Below are positions 9,303 to 18,820 of a stretch of DNA of 64,000 nucleotides, piece by piece. The notes under the pieces were generated by a model. The model worked only from the letters and a program-made list of their open reading frames with translations, was not told the DNA's origin and ran no database searches. A program made the position numbers and the translations under genes. Source of the DNA: Pseudidiomarina terrestris. GTDB lineage: Bacteria; Pseudomonadota; Gammaproteobacteria; Enterobacterales; Alteromonadaceae. The stretch covers positions 124,001 through 188,000 of the forward strand of contig NZ_JAGGJF010000001.1 in NCBI RefSeq assembly GCF_030466405.1, given 5' to 3'. Within the stretch, counting starts at the first letter, position 1. Each line of letters begins with the position of its first letter.

Positions 9303-9886
9303 GTGAGTCTCCCTGATAATTTTTATTGTAAGTTAGGTTTCAATGGAACTTTTTATAAAATTCAATTGGTACAACCGTAGATTATGGTTCCACAGAAGAT
9401 GCTGCTAGGCTGCAGCTTGCCTTCCGAGTCTCAGTCAACCACAGTTCCAGGCCTTTTACAATAGTTTTAAGGCAAGTTGTAAACACTTTGAATGTAATAA
9501 TTCGGTGTAATAATTTGTGAGTATTTTTCAATCGAGCTCTATTCTATTTTGTTATGTAGCTAAGCCAATGTTTTTCTTTACATTTTTGACTTTAACCCCC
9601 TCTAAATATACCATATGTTATGTGTGAGCTGCGATTTCACAATTTTTGTCTATACAGCCTGCCAAGAGCAGCTTTCCGGTGGATGCCGCCAACGCCTATG
9701 TTTCGAGATGTTAATCAGTCAAATCGCCGGATAGTGCCGAGCGAAGGCACGTTCGGGACACGCGCTATGACGTTGTATAACTTTTAACCAGCCGGTAAGG
9801 CTCGTCGCTAGACCAAGGTCGTGCTTGACCGCTTCCCCTCCCCAAGCTACTGTTTTTGCTTTCGCCGAGAGTCCAGAACCACGACC
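9303..9886. other. Intergenic region between divergent TonB receptor and crbS
   Basis: This is 584 bp with no convincing gene. It is AT-rich from about 9340 to 9650 and GC-rich afterwards. It must carry the promoters of the receptor (minus) and of crbS (plus). An imperfect CRP-like dyad (TGTGA...TCACA) near 9625-9645 has a 9-nt spacer instead of 6 and is not called. No terminator or RNA gene was recognised. Confidence 0.5.
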
Positions 9887-12800
9887 ATGACCTTACTCCT
9901 GATTGTCGCAGCGCTCGCCTACGTTGCCGCCTTATTTGCAGTAGCACACTTTGGCGATAAAACCGGCTCCTGGGCCAACCGCCTCAGCTATAAGCCGACG
10001 GTCTACAGTATGTCGCTGGCAATCTACTGCACCTCATGGACCTACTATGGTGCGGTTGGCAACGCGGCGAACTTTGGCTGGGCCTACCTGCCTATTTTGC
10101 TCGGCCCTATGCTGCTCTTTTTATTCGGTCTGCCGCTGGTCGAAAAGCTGGTTTCGGTAAGTAAGCAGCAGAACATTACCTCCATCGCCGACTTTATCGC
10201 TAGTCGTTACGGCAAGCGCCAGCGCCTGGCCTTATTTGTCACGCTTATCGCCGCTTTGGCAACCATTCCCTACATCGCGCTGCAGCTCAAAGCCGTAGGG
10301 CTGACCTTTGTGGTGCTGACCGAAAACACCACCGCTCTTACCGAGTTTTCAATCAACGAGCTCGCAGCAGCGGCACTGATGGCGGTGTTCGCCATGCTAT
10401 TTGGCACGCGGCACATCGAAGTTACTGAATATCGCAATGGTATGATTCTGGCCATTGCCTTTGAATCGGCAGTCAAGCTCATTGCGCTACTGGCCGCGGC
10501 GTGGTTTGCCTGGTCAGTGTTTAGCGATGCCTCACCATTGAGCATGCTCGAGAGCATCCCGCTTGACGAGCGCAGCGACTGGTCCTGGCAGGCTTTCACC
10601 CGCTTTGACTTCATTGTGCAGACCCTGATGGCCGCCGGAGTTATTCTTTGCCTCCCCCGGCAATTTCACGTCACCGTCGTGGATAATGTAAATATTGACC
10701 ATTTACGCACCGCGCGTTGGGGTTTCCCGCTGTATTTATTCCTCATCGCGGCCGCCATAGTGCCTATCGCCGTCGCCGGTCAATACTTCTTCGGCAACAG
10801 CGTGGACGTCTCAACCTATGCGCTGCAACTGCCGCTCCTGCATGATCAGACCTGGCTAGCCGTAGTGATTTTTATCGGTGGTTTCTCGGCCGCCACGGCA
10901 ATGGTGATTATCGCGTCCGTGACCCTAAGTACCATGATCACTAACGATGTGATCATGCCACTGATTCTGCAGCGCGGTCATCGCTTCCCGTTCGGCATGC
11001 CCGCCGGACAGCAGCAAACAGAAGTACGCTCGTTTCAGGGGAGGTTGCTGTTAATTCGCCGCATCGCCATTGCCACCATCTTATTGTTTTCCTACTTGTG
11101 TTATTACCTGTGGGCAGCCAATACCAGCCTGGTCAGCATCGGCTTACTGGCCTTTTCCGTGGTGCTGCAGCTACTACCTGCCATTATTGGCGGTATGTAT
11201 TGGCGCCGCGGTCACGCCCGCGGCGTCTATATTGGCCTGGCCCTCGGCCTGTTGGCCTGGCTGTTCGCGGTCGCCTTCCCCATGTATCTGCCGCATACCA
11301 CCAGCGACACCAGTATCATCACCCAGGGCACCGTCATCAGCCTCAGCCTCAATCTCGCTGCCTATATCATTTTCTCGCTCGTGGCCCAGCCACGCCTGGT
11401 CGATCGCATCCAGGCCACGGCTTTTGTCACGCCGCGGAAGGTGGTACAGGAACATTCCATTAGTCGTCATCATCAGGCCACTAACGGCGACATGGTGCTG
11501 CTCCTCAAGACCTTCGTCGGCAATGAACGCACCGCGCAGTTGCTGGCATTTTACAGTGACGCCCAGCAGATCGTGATTAACGACACCAACAAGGACGATG
11601 TCGCCAGCCGGGAATTTATCGATTACGTGGAGCGCGCCTTATCCGGCGTGCTGGGAGCCGCTACCGCACGTTCCCTGGTCGAAGCCGCGTTACGTGATCG
11701 CCGCTTGCACTTAGAAGAAGTTGTGCACTTTTTCGATGACACCACCCAGGCACTGCAGACCCAGCAATCGATACTGTTCAGCTCGCTGGAAAATCTAGCG
11801 CAGGGCATCAGTGTAGTGGATGCCGAACTGCGTCTGGTGGCCTGGAACAAGCGCTATCTGGATCTGTTTGACTACCCCGACGGCATGGTTAAACCCGGCC
11901 AGCCCATCGCTGCCCTCATCCGCTATAACGCGGAGCGCGGCGAATGCGGCCCCGGGGAAACCGATGAACTGGTCGCTAAACGTCTGAACTACATGCAAAT
12001 GGGCTCTCCCCATCGTTTTATCCGTCGCCGTGGCGACGGGCGCGTCATTGAAATGGTCGGCAACCCCCTACCCAACGGCGGTTTCGTGACCAGTTTCACC
12101 GATATCACCGAACACGTGGAAACCGCGCAGGCGCTGGAAGAAGCCAACATCGACCTGGAACAGCGTATTCACGTGCGCCAGCGCAAAATCCGGGAAATCA
12201 ACAACGAACTCACGGAAGAAATTGACCGTCGCCGCAAAGTTGAAGTTGAGTTGAAAAAAGCCAAGCAAGAAGCCGAAGAGGCCAACGCCTCAAAAACCCG
12301 GTTTTTGGCACTGGCCAGTCACGACATTCTGCAGCCGCTGAATGCCGCACGTCTGTATTTGTCGGCCATGGATGAAACCACCTTATCCACTCAGAACTTG
12401 CAGCTGACAGGTAAACTCGATACCGCCCTGGCCTCCACCGAGCACTTGCTCAGTACCCTGTTGCAAATTGCCAAAATGGACCAGGGCGCGTTGCAGCCAA
12501 ACTTTCGCCACGTGCAGCTCAGCAGCATCGTGCAGCCGCTGATCCATGAATACAGCGTACTGGCCCAACAGCGCGGTATTGAACTCAAAACAAGCTGGCA
12601 GGATGCAGTCATCTATACAGATCCTACTTACCTGCGGCGCATCATCCAGAACTTTCTGTCCAATGCCATCAAGTACAACCGCGAGCAGGGCAAAGTGTTG
12701 TTGGGTATTCGCCGACGCGGTAGCAATCTGCGAATTTCAGTTTGGGACACGGGCCCCGGCATTACCCAGCAGCAGCGGCATCGCATTTTTGATGCTTTCT

Positions 12801-13384
12801 ACCGCGGTCAGAACACCCGGGTCGAAGGCGTCGGCCTCGGTCTTAGTGTCGCCAAGCGTATGAGTGAGCAGTTGCACTGCGAGCTCAAGCTGAAGAGTAC
12901 CGAAGGTAAAGGCAGCTGTTTTTCAGTTACTGTGCCACTTGGCTCGGCGGCAGAGGTCGTCAGCCAACCCTATGAACGGGAGCAGGCCCAACCCACGAAT
13001 GCCCTGACTCTGGTTTGTGTTGATGATGATCAGGAAAACCTCAGTGCGCTACGCGCCCTGCTTGAAAAATGGGGCTGTACAGTAGAAACCTTTACCAGCA
13101 GCGCCACTGCACTGGAGTATGCCCGCACCCATGAGCGACCGGATGGTATCTTGCTGGATTACCAGTTAGGCGATGACGAACACGACGGTTTGAGTCTTGC
13201 AGGGGCGTTACGTGAACGGTGGGGAGAGCGCCTTCATGGAGCCCTGGTGACCGCTATGCGGGACGATAATTTAAGGAAAGAAGTGCGGGCCTGCCAGTTA
13301 CACTTTTTGGCGAAACCGGTCAAACCCGCGGCTTTAAAGGCATTACTGAACCACTTGCAGGTTAACGCTCAGCGGTCGGACTAG
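9887..13384 (+). CDS. crbS: Hybrid sensor histidine kinase with SSF transporter domain (CrbS/MxtR type)
   Basis: The product is 1165 residues from the ATG at 9887; an upstream in-frame start at 9821 would add an unlikely 22-residue leader. The N-terminal half (about 1-550) is a multi-helix SSF/SLC5 transporter-like domain. A PAS-like domain (about 620-745), a coiled coil (about 750-800), a HisKA domain with phospho-acceptor His812 (ASHDILQPLNAAR), an HATPase domain (DTGPGI, GVGLGLSV) and a receiver domain with Asp1091 follow. This order is that of CrbS (Vibrio) and MxtR (Pseudomonas), kinases that control acs and acetate uptake through a LuxR-type regulator. The partner crbR and acs lie about 5 kb downstream. 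The stop overlaps the convergent lipoprotein gene by 23 bp. Confidence 0.9.
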   Translation: MTLLLIVAALAYVAALFAVAHFGDKTGSWANRLSYKPTVYSMSLAIYCTSWTYYGAVGNAANFGWAYLPILLGPMLLFLFGLPLVEKLVSVSKQQNITSIADFIASRYGKRQRLALFVTLIAALATIPYIALQLKAVGLTFVVLTENTTALTEFSINELAAAALMAVFAMLFGTRHIEVTEYRNGMILAIAFESAVKLIALLAAAWFAWSVFSDASPLSMLESIPLDERSDWSWQAFTRFDFIVQTLMAAGVILCLPRQFHVTVVDNVNIDHLRTARWGFPLYLFLIAAAIVPIAVAGQYFFGNSVDVSTYALQLPLLHDQTWLAVVIFIGGFSAATAMVIIASVTLSTMITNDVIMPLILQRGHRFPFGMPAGQQQTEVRSFQGRLLLIRRIAIATILLFSYLCYYLWAANTSLVSIGLLAFSVVLQLLPAIIGGMYWRRGHARGVYIGLALGLLAWLFAVAFPMYLPHTTSDTSIITQGTVISLSLNLAAYIIFSLVAQPRLVDRIQATAFVTPRKVVQEHSISRHHQATNGDMVLLLKTFVGNERTAQLLAFYSDAQQIVINDTNKDDVASREFIDYVERALSGVLGAATARSLVEAALRDRRLHLEEVVHFFDDTTQALQTQQSILFSSLENLAQGISVVDAELRLVAWNKRYLDLFDYPDGMVKPGQPIAALIRYNAERGECGPGETDELVAKRLNYMQMGSPHRFIRRRGDGRVIEMVGNPLPNGGFVTSFTDITEHVETAQALEEANIDLEQRIHVRQRKIREINNELTEEIDRRRKVEVELKKAKQEAEEANASKTRFLALASHDILQPLNAARLYLSAMDETTLSTQNLQLTGKLDTALASTEHLLSTLLQIAKMDQGALQPNFRHVQLSSIVQPLIHEYSVLAQQRGIELKTSWQDAVIYTDPTYLRRIIQNFLSNAIKYNREQGKVLLGIRRRGSNLRISVWDTGPGITQQQRHRIFDAFYRGQNTRVEGVGLGLSVAKRMSEQLHCELKLKSTEGKGSCFSVTVPLGSAAEVVSQPYEREQAQPTNALTLVCVDDDQENLSALRALLEKWGCTVETFTSSATALEYARTHERPDGILLDYQLGDDEHDGLSLAGALRERWGERLHGALVTAMRDDNLRKEVRACQLHFLAKPVKPAALKALLNHLQVNAQRSD

Positions 13385-13775
13385 CGATACAACGCCCACC
13401 CTGCATGGTCAGTTGTGGACGCGGAATCACTTCACAGGTACCGACCACATCGTGCCGTTGCTGATAGTTGATCTGCAACTGCCGATGTTCGGCGATCAAC
13501 TTCTGTAACACCGCTTCGTCGACGGTAGTCGTTGAATAGGCGATGTAGTACTGGGGCCCACCACAAGGCCGGTGGCCAACTTCCGCCAACCGGCATTGCT
13601 CGAGATTATCAGCGTACGCCATACCAATCATCGAGCGGATCTGCTGGTCCAGCCCCGCCATTTGCGCCTGAGGATCCTCCGCAGCCGCAGTTGGCTGGGA
13701 TTGTAACGGTTCCTCACTGGGTCCGTTACAGCCCGTCAACAGCGCTAGCGTTGCTCCTGCGATAAGGTATTTCAT
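13362..13775 (-). CDS. Small putative lipoprotein
   Basis: The product is 137 residues with a lipoprotein signal: MKYLIAGATLALLTGC, the lipobox LLTGC giving Cys16. After a low-complexity P/Q/A stretch the mature part has three further Cys residues (EQCRLAEV, RPCGGP, TCEV and GRC) and a helical segment rich in Gln. I do not recognise the family. It lies just downstream of the subtilase gene on the same strand with an 18-bp gap, so it may be co-transcribed with it, and its end overlaps crbS. Confidence 0.75.
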   Translation of the reverse strand: MKYLIAGATLALLTGCNGPSEEPLQSQPTAAAEDPQAQMAGLDQQIRSMIGMAYADNLEQCRLAEVGHRPCGGPQYYIAYSTTTVDEAVLQKLIAEHRQLQINYQQRHDVVGTCEVIPRPQLTMQGGRCIASPTAER

Positions 13776-13793
13776 AGCTGCTCCTTGTCTGTT

Positions 13794-16700
13794 TTAAGAC
13801 TGCGTCCGACGACGCAGCCAAATCAGTGGTAGTGCCAGCAGGCCTAACCAGGCGCCAAAGCTGCCTGATGACTCGTCGCCATCAGTGCCAGACTCCTGAG
13901 GAAAGACACTAATGGTCACTTCATCGGTGTCTTCCAGGGAACCATCGCTGACAGTTAACCGGAACGTCAAATCCTGTTCAGTGCTCACTGAAGGGGCGGT
14001 AAAGGTCGCCGTGACCTCGTCAGTGCTGGATAGGGTCACGGCTGGTCCTGCGGTTTGTTCCCAGCTGTAAGCCAGCGTATCGCCGTCTGGATCGCCACTA
14101 CTTTCACCGCTTAACGTCACTTGCTGCCCACTAGGTACGCGCGACAGCGCACTATTCGCATTAGCGTTAGGTGCAGTGTTCGCTCCCTTAAAGGTCACAG
14201 TGACAGTAGCGGTATCCTGTTGCTGACCGTCGGAAACCGTTACCTCAAACTCTGCAGTTGCACTCTGCTCCAGCGCTGGCACCACGATACTGGCGATGGC
14301 CTGATCGCTGTCGGCAATTTCAACATCAGGTCCTGACAGCTGTTGCCAGCTGAAGCTCAGGGTGTCGCCGTCAGGGTCGCTACTGCCGCTGGCATCAAGT
14401 TCGACGATAGCGTCGGCTTCTTTGGCCCCGTCAACCGGTGCCACCACGGCTTCCGGTGGATTATTGACCACCGTTACCTGCACCGTACCTGTTGTGGTTG
14501 ACTGTCCCGCCGCATCAACACCGCGGTAGGTAAAGCTGTCCGTACCGACAAAGTTTGCGTTGGGCAGGTAACGCAGGTTGTTGTTACTTAACACTTCTAC
14601 GGAACCATTGCTGGCAGTGCCAACGACTTCCACAGTAACATCGCCATCGGCAGCAATCTGCTGTGGCAGCGCAGCACTGTAGCTTGCTGAACCTGAGCTC
14701 ACTGTTGCCATGGTCAGCAAGTCGCGACCTGGTGCAGCAAATTCGCTGCTCAAGTCAACAGTGACTGACTCATCACGCGTTGTCTGCACGGCACGATTTG
14801 GCGCATCGGCGATAGTGTCCACCACCAAGTCGAAGCTCAACTCAACAGCGGCGCGTTCGCCACGCTCAAGGCTGGGTTGCAATGCCGTGCCGGCATTCGG
14901 ATAAGTTCCCAAACCGTCGTGATAACGTTGAATCCCAAGAATACCCAGAGCATCGGCAGGCGTCTGCGCGCCGATAGTCAGGCTTGCCGGTGCGCCCGTT
15001 GGTAAATCGATGTAATTGAAGTAAACGTTCGCGGTACCCAGCTCGTACCAGACCGAGAAGGTGTAACGATCACCTGAGTCATCGTTCCACTCACGCACAC
15101 TTGCAAATTCAATCACCAGATAGTCGGTGGTGCCATCACTCAGCACTGCGTAGTTAATTTGACCACCGCCCACATTGGATCCCATCTCCAGATCGGTCCA
15201 GAACGGCGCCCAGAAACCTGCCGAGCGACTGTCATCGGGAATGGGATTATTGCTTGCCGTGCCACTCATCGCCCCAGACTGTTCGCCGGCGGCAATAATA
15301 CCGTTGGTCGAAAGCGTCAGACTGTTATAGAGCACGTTATCCAGGTAAACGCCACCAGCATCGCCAATCGGCAGGGTAAAAATGTCGTCATCACAGCCAT
15401 CTGCGCAGAGGAAATTCGCAGGCGCAGAACCGGTTAAGTCTTCAATCGTCTGACCAGCAAAAAACTCACTGCTCGCCGCAGTAATGGTGTTGATGCTTTC
15501 TTCGTCAGTTTGCGAGCCGGTCCAGCTGATGCTGCGGCCGTCTGCTGCCAGCCCTTTTGAGGTCGCCGCGGAACGCGTTTCGGTGAAGCTCAGTGAGCCA
15601 TCCACCACGGTCGCACCTTCCGGGATCTGCACATCAATAGTGACCGGATCACTGGTGCTGCCCAGTGCTCCACGGGCATCAATGGTAAACGGCGTGCCCA
15701 CTTCGACAGTACCGGCCGAATGCGCCACAGTAACAATGGCTTCGTTATCGGAAGACGAAGCATACACCGCCACCGGCAGACGCAGGTTCGGGTGGCTGCT
15801 TGAGCTGCCAGTCACCAGCACCTCGGCAAAGGCCCAGCCGTCCGGCAACCAGCGGGTATCAAGGTCGAACTGGATTTCCTTACTCTCGCCCGCGGCCAGG
15901 TTGAAAATAGGCTCATCAATTACCGCAGTCATTTCCGGGTTTGCACTGGCAAACTCAACCGAAAAACTGACCGCTGCAGTGCCGGTGTTGGTGAAAGTGC
16001 GGGTGAACGAGCAGCTCAGTGAGCAGGCATTATTCGCCAGCGAAGGCTTGTCTACTACCACAAAGCTGTCTGCGGCAGTACTTACGTTAAGCCGGCCAGC
16101 ACCGCGATCGAACGGGGTGGTTGCACTGACAAAGTCATCGTCGCGCAGCCCGCTGTCCGTTGAGGTCATCAATAATGACTTCAGCTCATCAGCATCCAGA
16201 TTGGGGCGCTGATCTAACAATAAAGCTGCCGCGCCGGCAACGTGAGGCGATGCCATGGAAGTGCCTGATAAACTACCGATACTGTCATCAGGTACCGGTG
16301 CCAGAATATTGCTACCCGGCGCAGTAATATCAGGCTTGAGGAAGCTTGAGTCGCCATTTGGTCCGCGTGAGCTAAACAAGGACATGCTATCTTCAGCATC
16401 TTCATTAATGCGCGCTTCTGGCGCGTTAATGGTCGCCGTCGCTGCAGATGTCCATTCGGCGCGAATCGCGTCACCGGCCTGTTGGGTGATCATCACCGAA
16501 GGCAAGGTGGTCGCATTCATCGACATAGTTAGCAAACCGGCTTCGTTGTTGTACACGATCATGGCGACCGCGCCAGCATTTTGCACGTTCGTTGCTTTGC
16601 TTTCAAAAGTACAGGTGCCACGTTGCACCAGCACAATCTGGTTATTAAAACTGCCCGCAGGAAATGCCGAGCAGGCAAGGTTATCACCGGCATTACTGGC

Positions 16701-18032
16701 CAGCGCCAGCGCCGCAGAAATATCCTGAGAGATAGTGAAGTTACCGTCACCAATGACCGCATTCACTTCAGGCAATCCAGCCGCTGCAACCGTAGGACTG
16801 AGGTCCCGGCCATGCTGGCTACTGGCGACGGTCAAGCCGTCTTCGATACAGGCCGGACAGCCAATGGTGCGATCACCCGGGCCATCGTTTCCTGCTGCTG
16901 TGACCGTCAACACCCCAGCTGCACGCGCCGCCGCAAATGCGGCCTGGTACGGACTATCGGCCGGATCGCCGCCAGGACCACCGCCCCAGGAGTTATTAAT
17001 CACATCCGCGCCATCAGCAACGGCATCTTCCAGAGCAGGCAGCAGCATAGACGAACTGCCGCTGCCGCGGCCATCGGGGTCACTGAAAAGCGCTTTATAC
17101 ACCATCAGGTGCGCACCCGGTGCAACACCGGTAATATTCAGACTCACTCCATTGATGGTATAAGTACCGGGATTGCCCGCTGCAGTGCCTGCTACGTGGC
17201 TACCATGGCCATTGTAATCCGCCGGCGTTTCGGTTTCGTCGGGATGCACATCACCCGTTGGCTCATACCAGCGCGCGACAATAATTTTGTCATTACAGAA
17301 GGTAGGTGTGGTGGTGCAATAATCGGCTTTGCTGGGGCGACTGACACTCGGGTGACCGTTGTCTTCGAACAGCGGATGGTCGTGATCAATACCGCCATCG
17401 ATGATAGCGATTTTGACATTACGCCCGGCCTGACTCTGGCCGCCAAGTTGACTCCACACGCCGGGTGCCTGAATCAGATCCATTGACGTGGGCGTCGAAG
17501 CATAATATTTCGTGTCGGGGTAAACGCGTTTCACCCCCGGCACTTGTTGTAACTGAGCAAGGAGGGCCTGCTGGTCATGTTGCTTACCTGGCAACTCCAC
17601 CACCATACCGTTGAAGGTCAGAGTTAAGTGATGCTTCACATTCAATTGACCAACGCGCGCTTGCAGGCCACGCAGAACCTCGTTCTGCTGACTCAGCAAA
17701 TGTTGCTGATAGGTCTTGACCGGTTGCGAGCCTAACTGCAGACGCTCACTGCCGTTCGCCTTAGCTGAGGTCGGCGCAAATCCTGCGATACCTCCCTTGT
17801 ACACTGCGGCGGCCGGGTCTTTGAGCTCAACAATAAAGCGGGTGACATCATATTTTTTCACCACGCCCTGCGCCAGCGCGGACTTTTTCTCCACACCGTG
17901 CTGCTGAACCAGTTGCGGCGACTGCATCGTTTTCATACGCAATTCCTGCGCCGATGCCGCCGTCACTGTCAACGAGGACAGTACCGCCAGCGCGACCAGT
18001 GCAGGCCGCATCGCTTGAGAAGCATCTTTCAT
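13794..18032 (-). CDS. Large secreted S8 (subtilisin-like) serine peptidase with PA insert and C-terminal sorting signal
   Basis: The product is about 1412 residues from the ATG at 18032, which has AGGAAGG upstream; the in-frame extension to 18083 has no support. A signal peptide (about 1-30) and an I9-type propeptide precede the catalytic domain with Asp212 (AIIDGGID), His276 (NGHGSHVAGT) and Ser592 (SGTSMASPH). A PA domain is inserted before the Ser motif. The C-terminal half holds beta-sandwich repeats, including two PKD/cadherin-like modules with DPDGDTL motifs. The C-terminus (GSFGAWLGLLALPLIWLRRR) looks like a GlyGly-CTERM signal: small-residue motif, one hydrophobic helix and an Arg cluster. 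This type is processed by rhombosortase and linked to type II secretion. It probably degrades external protein. Confidence 0.9.
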   Translation of the reverse strand: MKDASQAMRPALVALAVLSSLTVTAASAQELRMKTMQSPQLVQQHGVEKKSALAQGVVKKYDVTRFIVELKDPAAAVYKGGIAGFAPTSAKANGSERLQLGSQPVKTYQQHLLSQQNEVLRGLQARVGQLNVKHHLTLTFNGMVVELPGKQHDQQALLAQLQQVPGVKRVYPDTKYYASTPTSMDLIQAPGVWSQLGGQSQAGRNVKIAIIDGGIDHDHPLFEDNGHPSVSRPSKADYCTTTPTFCNDKIIVARWYEPTGDVHPDETETPADYNGHGSHVAGTAAGNPGTYTINGVSLNITGVAPGAHLMVYKALFSDPDGRGSGSSSMLLPALEDAVADGADVINNSWGGGPGGDPADSPYQAAFAAARAAGVLTVTAAGNDGPGDRTIGCPACIEDGLTVASSQHGRDLSPTVAAAGLPEVNAVIGDGNFTISQDISAALALASNAGDNLACSAFPAGSFNNQIVLVQRGTCTFESKATNVQNAGAVAMIVYNNEAGLLTMSMNATTLPSVMITQQAGDAIRAEWTSAATATINAPEARINEDAEDSMSLFSSRGPNGDSSFLKPDITAPGSNILAPVPDDSIGSLSGTSMASPHVAGAAALLLDQRPNLDADELKSLLMTSTDSGLRDDDFVSATTPFDRGAGRLNVSTAADSFVVVDKPSLANNACSLSCSFTRTFTNTGTAAVSFSVEFASANPEMTAVIDEPIFNLAAGESKEIQFDLDTRWLPDGWAFAEVLVTGSSSSHPNLRLPVAVYASSSDNEAIVTVAHSAGTVEVGTPFTIDARGALGSTSDPVTIDVQIPEGATVVDGSLSFTETRSAATSKGLAADGRSISWTGSQTDEESINTITAASSEFFAGQTIEDLTGSAPANFLCADGCDDDIFTLPIGDAGGVYLDNVLYNSLTLSTNGIIAAGEQSGAMSGTASNNPIPDDSRSAGFWAPFWTDLEMGSNVGGGQINYAVLSDGTTDYLVIEFASVREWNDDSGDRYTFSVWYELGTANVYFNYIDLPTGAPASLTIGAQTPADALGILGIQRYHDGLGTYPNAGTALQPSLERGERAAVELSFDLVVDTIADAPNRAVQTTRDESVTVDLSSEFAAPGRDLLTMATVSSGSASYSAALPQQIAADGDVTVEVVGTASNGSVEVLSNNNLRYLPNANFVGTDSFTYRGVDAAGQSTTTGTVQVTVVNNPPEAVVAPVDGAKEADAIVELDASGSSDPDGDTLSFSWQQLSGPDVEIADSDQAIASIVVPALEQSATAEFEVTVSDGQQQDTATVTVTFKGANTAPNANANSALSRVPSGQQVTLSGESSGDPDGDTLAYSWEQTAGPAVTLSSTDEVTATFTAPSVSTEQDLTFRLTVSDGSLEDTDEVTISVFPQESGTDGDESSGSFGAWLGLLALPLIWLRRRTQS

Positions 18033-18136
18033 AATAACTACCTTCCTGTTTATCGTTTTTATAGTTAAACGATACCACGACATGCAAGGATCAGGTACAG
18101 AAAGTGTGTAAAGAATGTTACAAAACTTAACAGGAT

Positions 18137-18784
18137 TTAACTGACAGGAGCTTCCAGCTGCAGCCGCTCGGCTAACAGTACCGCCTGGGTGCGGCTATAC
18201 ACGCCAAGTTTGCGAAAAATAGCAGTAATATGAGCTTTCACTGTAGCTTCGGTGATGTTGAGCTGGTAGGCGATTTGTTTATTCAGCAAGCCCTCATGCA
18301 ATAGGTAAAGTACGCGGTATTGCTGTGGAGTCAGAGCTGCAACCTTACGCGCCAGTTGCTGGTCTTCGGCACTGATGCCATCCAAACGTCCGCGCATCGC
18401 CTCGGGCACCCAGGTATCGCCTTGTAAAATGGTATCGATGGCCTGCGCGATTTGGGCGGACGGTAGCGACTTCGGGATAAACCCTAAGGCTCCAAAGCCC
18501 ATACACTTGGCGACCACACTGGTATCGTCCGAGCCGGAAATAATGGCAACGGGCAACAACGGATAGTCTTCGCGGATGCGGATAAGTCCATACAAATCGC
18601 CGCTACCCGGCATATGCAGATCAAGCAACAACAGATCGAGATCATCGTCCTCGCCTAACGCCGCCAACGTTGCCTCAAGATCACCCGCCTCACGCAACTC
18701 AAGGTCGTCATAGTGATTCGCGAGCGCGCCTTGCAGCGCCTCGCGAAACAGTGGATGATCATCAGCAATTAAAAACTTCGCCAT
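18137..18784 (-). CDS. crbR: LuxR/NarL-family response regulator (CrbR type)
   Basis: The product is 215 residues. The receiver domain has acidic residues D8/D9 and phospho-acceptor Asp55 (LLLLDLHMPG), with conserved Lys near 105 (FIPKS). A LuxR-type HTH occupies about 150-210 (LTPQQYRVLYLLHEGLLNKQ and ITEATVKAHITAIFRKLGV motifs). It lies 36 bp downstream of acs on the same strand, and the CrbS-type kinase is nearby. In Vibrio and Pseudomonas the orthologous pair activates acs and acetate uptake genes. I infer the same role here. No separate promoter was identified, and read-through from acs is likely. Confidence 0.88.
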   Translation of the reverse strand: MAKFLIADDHPLFREALQGALANHYDDLELREAGDLEATLAALGEDDDLDLLLLDLHMPGSGDLYGLIRIREDYPLLPVAIISGSDDTSVVAKCMGFGALGFIPKSLPSAQIAQAIDTILQGDTWVPEAMRGRLDGISAEDQQLARKVAALTPQQYRVLYLLHEGLLNKQIAYQLNITEATVKAHITAIFRKLGVYSRTQAVLLAERLQLEAPVS

Positions 18785-18820
18785 TTCAGATGGATACCAT
18801 TAGTGGTGCGCGGTTGTCTG

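Noticed and set aside
9620-9650. CRP-like dyad TGTGA...TCACA between the TonB receptor and crbS
   Set aside because: The half sites are 9 bp apart instead of 6, so it does not fit a CRP site.
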